Below, piece by piece: positions 55,600-64,000 of a stretch of 64,000 nucleotides of DNA (position 1 is its first letter; every line of letters begins with the position of its first letter). The stretch is from Tetrastigma voinierianum. Taxonomy: Eukaryota > Streptophyta > Magnoliopsida > Vitales > Vitaceae. The DNA is taken from contig JAEQBH010002444.1 of the NCBI GenBank assembly GCA_016808115.1, forward strand, positions 1 through 64,000, read 5' to 3'. Position numbers and translations under genes: made by a program. The notes below the pieces were generated by a model. The model was not told where the DNA came from, did not search any database, and was given only the letters and a program-made list of their open reading frames with translations.

Positions 55600-57211
55600 T
55601 GGATTATTGCCCCGATAGTGCTGTACGAGCCACACATTGAGATGGTTTGGGGTGCTTTTTTAACTGTCGGTATCAATAAGCCAATTGGTTGAGGTCTGCC
55701 GAAGTATCTTATCTTTATTTGAGGTTATTTTTTGTTTATTTTGCAGGTTTTTGCATACCTTGGGAGTTCAATATCGAGATATGTGCTGAACCATGAAGAT
55801 TAGAACCCAGTTATCAGCCTTCAAACATACCAAAATTCAGTGAAGGAATGATAGCAGGTATTGAAAAGGATCTGATGGAGATGAGGTGTGGGCCCCGAGT
55901 GAAGAGCAGTGACCGGAAATTTATATAGGTCACGAAAATTTATTTAGATTGAAAAACTATGACCATAGCGAAAATTTATGATCTCAGCGAGGGGTATTTA
56001 AAGCTGAGCTGGCAAATTTAAGCTATATACATGAAATCATTTGTACCCCTAGCAAATTACTATTTCACTATCTCTCAAATTTTCGCTGAAATTTAGCGAA
56101 ATTCACGTATGTGAAAATTTTCATTTTCGCTATCTACTGTCTAATTTAAGCTAGGCTAGCGAAACTAACAAACTAGCGAAATTTTGCTAGAGCTAAGCGA
56201 GAATTTCGCTAGGCTAATGAGTACAGCTACAGCGAAGTACATGAAATTCCTACCTGAATTAAATTTGTGTAATTAATGTCAAACGACCCCGTTTTGGTGT
56301 ATTACCTCCTTGTCCCTTGAATGAGCCAATATATTGAAACTCTTGTAGTTTCACATTGGGTGGCCTATATAAGCCCCATCAATTTGTAACTAACAATCTT
56401 TTGGCATTTCCATTTATGTAAATATCTCCTGACTTTCATTTTAAAGTTTGCTTTTCTCTCTTCTCTCTCCTGCTGTTTCTGACCTTCAAACACCCTCTTG
56501 GGGATGACAACTCAAGAGATGTTGGCTAAGCATAGCTGAGAGGGAAGGTAACTAGCTTGGTTTTGGGCGGTTGCGAGGTTGTCCTCATGTTTTTAAATGC
56601 TATAGGTGCTGTATTTATGGCTCCCGACTTTTCCAAATTAGGGTTGAATATCTCTTTAAATGTATTTACTTTATTGATACTTACCATGCTTTGAAGTGCA
56701 GTGCATACTTATTATTGTTAGATGCCTTTGTTATTCTTTAAATGGCCTTTACGAACCCTTGAAATGAAGTTGAGTGCTAGGGTTTTGAACTTAAGGGGTG
56801 TGGGTATATTACTGTGTAGACTCAAATAGGGTGTTTCTAGGGTTAGGTTTTCTAGTTAAACAAAGATCCAGTTATGGCTTGGACTATAGGTTGCTTGCCA
56901 TGATGCGAGGATAAAACCCGAGGACACTTGTGCCCCATTGTTGTCAATAGTGACCTAAACCTTCAAAGTTACCTTTTCACACTTCACTTCGGTTTTTACA
57001 ATTAATCGACATCAAACGAGCTTCCCTTTGTTTTGGAAACCGTCAAAAATCCAATTAAAGCCTCTACATTTCAGCACCAATGCAAGTCATTCATAGGATG
57101 AAAACCCATCCGGAGTGTTCGACCTAGACCACTATCTTTAGTGGCTTGACTACGGCGAGTAGGAAGGGGCTGGGACTACAAAATATTGTTGATTCCGCAT
57201 CACCGTGGCGC
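55600..57211 (+). mobile_element. Athila-like solo LTR inside chromovirus gag
   Basis: It starts TGGATTATTGCCCCG (normally TGTGATTAGTGCCC) and ends CATCACCGTGGCGC, 1612 bp. TATATAAG lies at 56366-56373, with decayed AGCGAAATTT palindromes upstream. Downstream segments match the LTRs at 43660 and 51220, including GTTGATTCCG before the end. Gag sequence is found on both sides and no interior sequence is present, so recombination between the LTRs of one insertion is likely. I saw no clean target duplication. Confidence 0.75.
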
Positions 57212-57415
57212 GAATCCTGGTAGTGGCTTTCAGGGCCAAAGCCAGATTAGGGCTCCTAGCCAGTCAGGACCGATGACATGTTATCATTGCCATCAGCCTG
57301 GACACATGAGACGGGATTGCCCACAGAGGCAAGGATCCCAGGGTCATGGGACACCTCAATCCGATCGCAAGTGGGTTTTACTCGAGACGCGATATGTGTT
57401 CCTTCTTACCTAGCA
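57212..57415 (+). pseudogene. chromovirus gag, zinc-knuckle part
   Basis: The open frame reads NPGSGFQGQSQIRAPSQSGP and then the knuckle CYHCHQPGHMRRDCPQR, with C-X2-C-X4-H-X4-C intact at 57279-57320. GSQGHGTPQSD follows. The first codons of the open frame before NPG are encoded by the end of the inserted LTR. The knuckle binds the element RNA during packaging. Confidence 0.85.
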
Positions 57416-58190
57416 TGGGCGAGGAGACAAATATCTATCCCGGGGTGCGCCGGACATAGGATTTATTTAAGTGGGCTGGCCGGAAGAGGCTGGAGCATGG
57501 AATTCGAGAAGTGGAGGGCAAGGACCCTGAGGGCGGGGACCCCGGGGACCCGGGGCGTGTTTCACCCCAGATACACCACAAACGGAGCCCATAAATCCAT
57601 CAGTTATACAGGGTATGTTCCTACTCTCGTGCCTATGGGCAAGAGTATTGTTTGATTCTGGTGCATCTTATTCAATTATTGCTGCATCTTGTGTGAATGT
57701 TCTCGGCTTAAAGGTTAAATCCTTGGAAAAGCCGATGCATGTGAGTTCTCCCCTAGGAGTTAGGGTGAGGATTGATAAGATATGTCGGGATTGTGAGTTA
57801 AAGATCTCTGGGATTCTACTCACGGTGGATCTTCGGGTGATGGACATAGCGGACTTTGATGTCATTCTTGGCATGGATTGGTTGACGGCACACCGGGTCG
57901 TCATTGATTGTGATCATAGGAGGGTTACTACCTACACACAGGATGGTTTTCGTATTACATTTCAGGGGGATAAGCATGATGCTTTTCCTCGGGTCGTGTA
58001 TGACTCTAGAAGGCACGAACAGTTAATAGGTTGGCTAGTAAGCCTTGGAGGACTAGAGCGGGACCGGTTTGAGTCTACCTCGGGTGGTATGTGGGTTTGG
58101 GATTTTCCAGAGACGAGTTAGGGATTACACTCCCCTGAAGGGATGTAGACTTTGTCGTTGGTACACCACAGTGCGTCACCCGACTCATGA
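57416..58190 (+). pseudogene. chromovirus protease
   Basis: The frame 57615-58121 (168 codons) contains ARVLFDSGASYSIIAASCV with the retropepsin active-site DSGAS intact at about 57648-57665. It continues CRDCELKISGILLTVDLRVM and DIADFDVILGMDWLTAHRVV (57849-57908), the flap and helix of gypsy protease, then DCDHRRVT. This is the longest undamaged domain in the window. The Met at 57615 is only the first in the frame: the domain belongs to a polyprotein. Upstream (57416-57600) the linker is frameshifted; downstream (58069-58190) the approach to RT is broken. Confidence 0.85.
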
Positions 58191-58197
58191 CTCCATA

Positions 58198-58833
58198 GGA
58201 TGGCGCCAGTTGAGTTGCAAGAACTCAAGGTCCAGATACAAGGATTATTGGACAAGGGTTTCATTAGACCGAGCACTTCACCTTGGGACGCTCCGGTTCT
58301 GTTTACTGGAAAAAGGATGGACCCGCCGACTGTCGTGACTCATAAGCGATTGAGACAGGTGACCAATCAGATGGTATCCTTTATCAAGGATTGATGATTT
58401 GTTTGATCAGTTGAGAAGGGTGCGGGTGTATTCTAAGATAGATCCATGCAAGGTGCATTCGGATGAGTTGAGAGACGGATATCCCTAAGGCGACGTTGAG
58501 CGTGGTATGGGCATTTCGAGTTCACAGTGATGCCCTTGGATTGACGAATGCATCAGCGGCATTCATGGATCTCATGCATAGGGTCTTCCACCCCTACTTA
58601 GTCGGTTTATTGGTAGTTTTTCGTGGACAACAATATCTTGATCTACTCAGAGACGAGAGAGGAGGATCCATGGGGTGATTCTCAAACCACGAGAGACCGT
58701 GGAGTTGTATGCGGAAATTGTAAGTGTGAATTTTGGCTTATTGAAGTGAATTTCTAGGACACGTCGTGTCGGCAGATGTGTCGATGGAATACTGAGAAGG
58801 TTGAGGTTGTTTATGAGAGTTGGTGATTAGAAT
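58198..58833 (+). pseudogene. chromovirus reverse transcriptase, truncated by insertion
   Basis: MAPVELQELKVQIQGLLDKG starts near 58200, with FIRPSTSPWDAPVLFTGKRM next. DDLFDQLRRVRVYSKID follows near 58390-58442. A deletion removes part of the palm, and GLTNASAAFMDLMHRVFHPY lies near 58535-58595. The catalytic motif, normally FIDDILIYS, reads FVDNNILIYS in the shifted frame at about 58618-58652: the second aspartate codon is AAC and one residue is extra. The trace ends FLGHVVSADVSM-like and VEVVYE near 58800-58815, where the Athila-like LTR starts. Confidence 0.85.
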
Positions 58834-60261
58834 TGCCACGGTAGGTATATTAGATCAACAATATTTATATCTAAATCCCTCTTGCCGTGATCTGAAACTC
58901 ACGTAGTATAGCGGCTCTAGGGTCGAACAAAAGGATGGGTTTTCTTCGTACAAATGATTTACAGTGAGGTTCAAAATGGTGAATTTCAATTTGGATTATG
59001 GGGTGGTGATAAAAACAGTGAGAGTTGATGGTGTGCAAATTAAAATTAAAATGAAGAAAAATAAGAAAAAGAACTCCTTGAAGCATTGGGCTACTGGTTT
59101 TAGGTCCTAAGGCAACTGAGAGGTCCCCGGGTTCATTTCCTGCTTGGTGGGGAGGATGACATATAGTCCTCTCCCGAACGGATCTTCGATGCCAACTTTA
59201 AAACTAAACCCTAAATTTTCCTTTTGATAGAAAGCATTTATTTAGCATTTATGGTTCCTACAGTGGCATGTCTCAACCTACCCTTCAGTAACTAATGAGG
59301 ACAACTAACTAGGCATCGGTGAATCTAGTGAAAGTATCATTGAACCCAAAAAAAGCTTGCCAAATACACATTAGGAGAGCATGCTTAAAAGTTTTAACCT
59401 AAAAGTTGAAATCCGGCCCTTAACCTACCTCGATTGGCTTGTAAGGGCAACTAATGGATATCGGTGTATCTAAAATGCTGAGAGCCATCGAACCTAAAAG
59501 CTTGCCAAGTATTGTGAAAAGTACATCAAAAAGCTTTAAACCTAGAGTTGCAAATTTGGGAACCAAAATGTTAAAATCTGCTGCATGAAAAACAGGGGAA
59601 CCGAAAAATATACCTTAAAACCGTTGCCCAGTAGCCCTCCTCTTCCAGGAGGAAGAGGTCTAGCCAACCATCCTTTGATTTGTCATCATCAAAGGGTGTT
59701 CGGCAGCCGAGAAAATGGAAAAGAAAATGAAATAAAATGGGAAAATGGGAAGAGCTGGGCTACTGCCTGCTTCTCTATTGGAGAGCTTGATTGATTCAAA
59801 GTTTTTTCTGAATGTTGAGAAGGCTTATATAGAAGCTGGTCTTAAGGAATTTACAAAGAAACAAGCAAAGCTATTACAAGGTTAAAATAGGAAAAGACCA
59901 AAGCGTAACAAACAACAAAAGCTGTAAGCCTTAGGAAAACGAGGCTGCGGGTGGAGCAGTGCGGCGGAGGCGAAGCAGTGCTTGCGGGAAAGCATTCACA
60001 ACAATGCTCTCAATTTCTTGTTTTACGCTATTCTTTTCTGATCTTTGATACGTCTTGGACTGACGATTCTTCGTGCTTGGATCGACTCAACAATTTTGGC
60101 ATAATTAATTTCTTAAAAGCGCAAAATTTGCCATAAAATGCGATCATTAGATAGTAGGGATAATAATGTGCAAATCGGGTTAATTAGAATGATTAGTACA
60201 CAAAAGCACTCAAAACCTATAATAAATAAGTTCAAAATAGCACTTTTGGGCACTAATCACA
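58834..60261 (-). repeat. 3' LTR of the minus-strand Athila-like element
   Basis: Plus-strand ends TGCCACGGTAGG and GGGCACTAATCACA (minus: TGTGATTAGTGCCC start), 1428 bp. The minus-strand TATATAAG box is at plus 59824-59831. It matches 62872-63821 for its first 950 bases, including GGCTCTAGGGTCGAACA and GATGGGTTTTCTTCGTACAA. Confidence 0.9.
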
Positions 60262-61985
60262 CTAACCTACATTGCTAGTCCCTTAGCAATGAAAGAAGAG
60301 AACAAGCAAATAACAAAAATATGGTAGTTCAAAAGGTTGTGAAAATGTAGGCTTAACCCGCAATGAGAATCCTGAAACTTGGCCCAATAACTATCTCAGA
60401 ATGAATGCATACAAAGGTGAGTATCAAAAGAGCCTCCTTCTTAAAGACTCAACCGAGAGACTTCCATCAAAATCTAAGTGTTTTAGATGATTGAGTTGCC
60501 AATATGGTACAGCTACTTTCCCTGACAACTACGCGATGTAGGCGTTGACCCGGCCTAATAGATTCAATTCCACACTTATTTCTCACTTATATTGTATTGT
60601 AAGTTGCAATCTTTGGCTTCGACTTCACCAAAGTCAGATTGTAGCAGGGATCTGCGATGACTCCTGACCAACTGGGTTTAGGGCATCAAGTTAAAGGATC
60701 TTTCAACCCCTGAACTCTGGGTTCATCCCGGACTTAGAGATGATTTAGAATACATCACACAACACTTTAGCTCCACCTATCCACCCGTGTAGCGAGCACA
60801 AAGTAGGTGACTCCCAACCAGTTGGCTTAGGGCTGGGCTTTGAGGCTTCCATCATACCCTCGGACCATGCTCGGGTTTCAGAGAAATGAATATTCTTGAT
60901 TTACTATCTACACTTTCTTTTTCTTTTGTCATTTCTTTTCTTTTGGAAGCACATTTGGCCTTCTTTCTTGGAACTTCAGACTCATGGACCATCAGCGAAG
61001 CTAGGTTGGTTTGCAAACGAGAGAGGAATATCACGACTCCTCGGCTAATGATGAAAGCGATATACCTTTGTGTGTGTTGCTAGAGAATGGTGGAAGACAG
61101 GGGTCAAAAGCAACAAGGATTCAACTAATCATCCATTCAACTAGGCATGGCATCAATCTAACATCAACAGGATTTAGACAAAGTTTCAATTTTCGACTTG
61201 CGGGTTAGTGAGACCACGAAAAGTGGGTCACGATTTTGAAAAAATTAAGTTGCATAGTATAGAAACTACAAAAGGAAAACCCCGGTAAACCCTTAAGCAT
61301 CACAAAATGGGCTTGCTCAAAATAAAAACAAAAACATAAATGTAAAATCCACTTCCTTTGCTAACTCTCCCCCTAACCACATGTCTCACTGTCCGCAATG
61401 GGGCTCGGATTGGAAAGTTAGAGAAGGAAGTGTTACCTCCTTGATGAGATGTGATCTTTGTTGGATAGGAGACTTCACAAGCTTTCCATCGACACCTTAT
61501 TCACTCCGTTTGGCTTCAAATAAACAAGTTAGGAGAAGAAAATAGAGGAAAAATGTGACCAGATGGATCATTTTGAAAATTAAACCTTCAAAATAATTTC
61601 AAAGTATTATTTCTGGCTATATTTGGATTCTACACTCTCTAATATTTCTAACGGTACCAAAAACACCTAAAACGGAGTTCGGATGAAAAAGTTATGAAGA
61701 AAACAAAATCAGGAGGCAAAAGCAGGGCGGGTTGCGAGAGTCGCAACTGAACTGCGAAATATAACTGAAAATTATGATTCTTGAGAAATTCTGTATTTTT
61801 GCCAGCTCCAAAAATTTAGTAAAAACCTGCAAAGAAAACACAAAAAAAAATAAGAAAAATTGCAGAAAAATGAAAATTAAGCTAAAAGCAAATATTAACT
61901 AAAATCAGAAAGAATCCAGAAGAAAAAAAATTAAAAGAAATCAAAATAAAATAAAATAATAAGAAAATTTGAAAACAAAGTGGGA
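60262..61985 (-). other. 3' interior of the minus-strand Athila-like element
   Basis: No coding motif. On the minus strand it shows the same order as the plus-strand element: purine tract, repeated GGTTGGGAGTC words, and the terminal hairpin at 60270-60291. An A-rich stretch at 61800-61980 follows the ORF relic. Open stretches 60852-61034 and 60886-61208 cross the purine tract and are not considered genes. Confidence 0.6.
60270..60291 (-). ncRNA. conserved hairpin next to the 3' LTR (minus-strand copy)
   Basis: Same 22 bases as 51188-51209: stem CATTGCTA and TAGCAATG with loop AGGGAC, 8 bases before the LTR start. Confidence 0.6.
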
Positions 61986-61989
61986 GTAG

Positions 61990-62640
61990 GCACCCTAAAA
62001 CGTTCCTCTGACGCTGGAGGCTCTTCCAGGCTAGTGGAGGTTAACAATTCCGAGGTTCGGGTGCTCAGTGAATTGTGCAGACCAACCGTTGTGCCATGCA
62101 ATGTAGGCAGCTGCTTGTGTCTTTGATGTAGTGGCAGAGGCTCTAACAGTGGCCACTAATTTCTTTAAGTTTTGCATGGCAGGCAGTGATGGGGTGACCT
62201 TTATGGTGGGTGCTTCAGGCAATGGGTTGTTTTTGGTTTGGGTAGTGGACTTTTGAGGCTCTTCCATTTCTTCATTTCCATTACCCTCTTCAGTCAGCAT
62301 TGGGGAGGTTTCTTCTTTTTGCTATTTACATTGCTCCTCCACTGTGGTGTCAATCAGACACTCTTCTTTTGGATTCACTTCCTCTTGGTGAACATGCTGC
62401 TGATTGGTGAGCCTTGAAATGGAAGTACGTAGGTTCATTAATTTATGCTCCATTTCACTTTGAAGTCCATTAATTCTTGTTTACATTGTTTTCCATAGTG
62501 TCAATTTTGACTTAGTTGAGCATTGATTGTCTTAAACTTCCACAAAGAGTACCCTTAGCTTGGTGAGGTTCAGTATGGCTTCTTCCATTGGGTTCAAATT
62601 CAACTTTGATTTACAATCTATAACCCACTGGAACTAACCC
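61990..62640 (-). pseudogene. gag-like coiled-coil ORF relic of the Athila-like element
   Basis: From 62640 the minus strand reads WVIDCKSKLNLNPMEEAILN, then INGLQSEMEHKLMNLRTSIS and RLTNQQHVHQEE after stops, and ends in the open stretch 62300-62031 (89 codons, MLTEEGNGNEEMEEPQKSTT ... YIAWHNGWSAQF). The first part parallels the gag block of the plus-strand element (LEQAILNLKRIG and RIDNLHYSITRI at 46480-46680) and has heptad-like spacing. The last part has no counterpart there and I do not recognise it. With no pol, this protein fragment is the only coding trace of the element. Confidence 0.5.
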
Positions 62641-62789
62641 CCTGCAGCAAGAACCAAGCAAACACCAAACAAGGACAAAAAACAACTCTACCAAAAAGGG
62701 GTAAAGTTAGCTAAAAACAAAATAAAATGAAACAAAATTAAACACACTGAAAACACTAAAAAGATATATATACATGAAAATTCACCAAA

Positions 62790-62811
62790 ACTTGTGATGA
62801 GGATCACAAGT
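62790..62811 (-). ncRNA. conserved hairpin in the Athila-like leader (minus-strand copy)
   Basis: The minus strand has stem ACTTGTGAT and ATCACAAGT with loop CCTC, about 30 bases after the PBS. Compared with 45115-45136 the stem differs by one G-C to A-T pair, with both partners changed, and one loop base. Confidence 0.6.
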
Positions 62812-62840
62812 GTTCAACAGGTCATCATTCTCACTTAGTC

Positions 62841-62868
62841 GCCATCCCCGGCAACGGCGCCATTTGAT
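62841..62868 (-). other. Athila-type primer-binding site
   Basis: The minus strand reads ATCAAATGGCGCCGTTGCC followed by GGGGATGGC, three bases after the LTR end. It is the well-preserved reference for the decayed site at 45061-45095. Confidence 0.9.
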
Positions 62869-62871
62869 TCG

Positions 62872-63821
62872 TGCCATAGTAGGTATGTGGAATCAACAAT
62901 ATTTATATCCTAAATCCTACTGCCGTAGTCAAGCTACTGCAGTATAGCGGCTCTAGGGTCGAACACAAGAATGGGTTTTCTTCGTACAAATGATTTACAG
63001 TGAGGTTCAAAATGGTGAATTTCAATTTGGATTATGGGGTGGTGATAAAACCAGTGAGAGTTGATGGCGTGCAAATTAAAATTAAAATGAAGAAAAATAA
63101 GAAAAAGAACTCCTTGAAGCATTGGGCTATTAGTTTTAGGTCCTAAGGCAGCTGAGAGGTCCCCGGGTTCATTTCCTCGCGTTGGGGAGGATGACATATA
63201 GTCATCTCCCAATGGGATCTTATACATTCTTTAAACTAAACCTAATAATTTTCCTTTTGATAGAAAGCATTTATTTAGCATTTATGGTTCCTACAGTGAG
63301 AACATGTCTCAAAAACCTACCCTTCAGTAACTAATAGGAGACAACTAACTAGGCATCAGTGAATCTAGTGAAAGTATCCATTGAACCCAAAGCTTGCTAG
63401 CAATACACATTAGGGAGAGCATGTTTAGAGATTTTTAACCTAAAAGTTGAAATCCAGCCCTTAACCTACCTCAGTGTTGTCAAGGGGCAACTAATGGATA
63501 TCCGGTGTATCTAAAGCTAAGAATACACTGAACCTAAACTTGCCTGGCCAAAGAAAGTACATCAGAGCTTTAAACCTAGAGTTGCAAATTTGGGAACCAA
63601 AATGCAAAACACCTTTGCGTGAAAAACAAGGGGGCAAGTCGTTTACCTTAAGATAGTTGGCCAGTAGCCTTCCTCTTCAAGGAGGAAGAGGTTTTAGCCG
63701 CTCATCCTCTAAGTTGTCATCCTTGGAGGGTGTTTGGCAACCAAGAAAGGGAGAGAAAATGAGAGAAAATGGGAGAAAAGGAAACAGCGGGGAAACTGCC
63801 TCCCGCTCACTGATTCGTTCA
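62872..63821 (-). repeat. 5' LTR of the minus-strand Athila-like element, interrupted
   Basis: It starts TGCCATAGTAGG on the plus strand and is collinear with 58834-59780. It stops about 45 bases before the place of the TATA box, where a second LTR beginning begins. The upstream (U3) part is missing or lies beyond the window. Confidence 0.85.
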
Positions 63822-64000
63822 GGTTCATGTAGGTGTTCAGAATCAACAAAATTTATAACCTAGGATTCCTACTACTAACGTAGCAAACTGCTAACGATGC
63901 ATAGTGGCTCCTAGAGATTCGAACACAGGGATGGGTTTTCTTCGTGAGAGAGGGGTTACAGTGCATTGAAAATGGTGTTTTCTCCTTGGATTAAAAGGGG
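63822..64000 (-). repeat. beginning of another Athila-like LTR
   Basis: TTCATGTAGGTGTTCAGAAT, then CAACAAAATTTATAACC, CGAACACAGGGATGGG and TTTTCTTCGT repeat the inner end of the LTRs at 58834 and 62872. It continues past the window end. Confidence 0.8.

Larger units (their letters stand above)
43118..64000 (+). mobile_element. Ty3/gypsy chromovirus, start and first half of coding region, multiply interrupted
   Basis: The LTR start TGTTACACCTGAATAG at 43118 and its continuation to 54582 lie on either side of an Athila-like element. PBS, gag, protease and RT follow on the plus strand in gypsy order, with gag and protease motifs of the chromovirus type. Gag is interrupted by a solo Athila-like LTR (55600-57211) and RT by a minus-strand Athila-like element (from 58834). 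The remainder of pol and the 3' LTR lie beyond the window. The interior 54583-58833 is real chromovirus sequence; the outer start is inferred from the TGTTACACC end and LTR style. Confidence 0.7.
58834..64000 (-). mobile_element. Athila-like non-autonomous element, minus strand, 5' LTR interrupted
   Basis: 3' LTR 58834-60261, interior 60262-62871 and 5' LTR from 62872 are identified by LTR homology, by the PBS at 62841-62868 and by the minus-strand TATA box. The interior is only 2.6 kb and encodes a gag-like coiled-coil segment but no protease, RT or integrase. It sits in chromovirus RT. The 5' LTR is cut at about 63821 by another LTR of the same family, so the outer flank is not visible. Confidence 0.85.

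Overview
This is repeat-dense nuclear DNA of a flowering plant, probably a eudicot. I find no cellular protein gene, rRNA, tRNA or CRISPR array that I can support. Almost all interpretable sequence is retrotransposon relics (Ty1/copia; Ty3/gypsy of Tat-like, chromovirus and Athila-like type) plus one complete CACTA DNA transposon. The coding relics carry many stops and frameshifts, and several catalytic motifs are broken. The species cannot be named from this sequence.

Layout. 1-4980: 3' part of a plus-strand copia element with its 3' LTR. 5565-10923: a minus-strand Athila-like LTR, split by a 3.9 kb solo LTR (6437-10345) with target duplication CATTA. 10925-21503: a minus-strand copia element with both LTRs, PBS and PPT, split in its integrase by a 5.6 kb non-autonomous chromovirus derivative (13050-18650, duplication ATCAA). 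23067-28980: a CACTA element with CACTA/TAGTG ends and duplication AAT, in AT-rich DNA. 29740-30343: a minus-strand copia reverse-transcriptase fragment, cut where a Tat-like gypsy element begins.

From 30344 to the window end the DNA is a stack of insertions. The plus-strand Tat-like element has a 659-bp 5' LTR, PBS, gag, protease, RT, RNase H, integrase, a tandem array of about 38-bp units, and possibly an antisense extra ORF. A 2.65 kb minus-strand solo LTR sits in its pol gene. A plus-strand chromovirus starts near 43118 and runs past the window end. It is interrupted three times by Athila-like DNA: a plus-strand element in its 5' LTR (43660-52529), a solo LTR in its gag (55600-57211), and a minus-strand element in its RT (from 58834), whose own 5' LTR is interrupted by another LTR of the same family at about 63822.

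Most notable signals. The two opposite-strand Athila-like elements share two hairpins. One lies 25-30 bases after the primer-binding site and shows a compensated base-pair change. The other has a purine-rich AAGGGAC segment at its loop and lies 8-10 bases before the 3' LTR. LTR promoter regions carry arrays of short palindromes, always upstream of the TATA box, with a different palindrome in different families. Several elements have lost their polymerase genes but keep gag, LTRs and priming sites, which suggests dependence on partners in trans. I found no new enzymatic or defence system. All boundaries and homology calls are by eye, with no database search.
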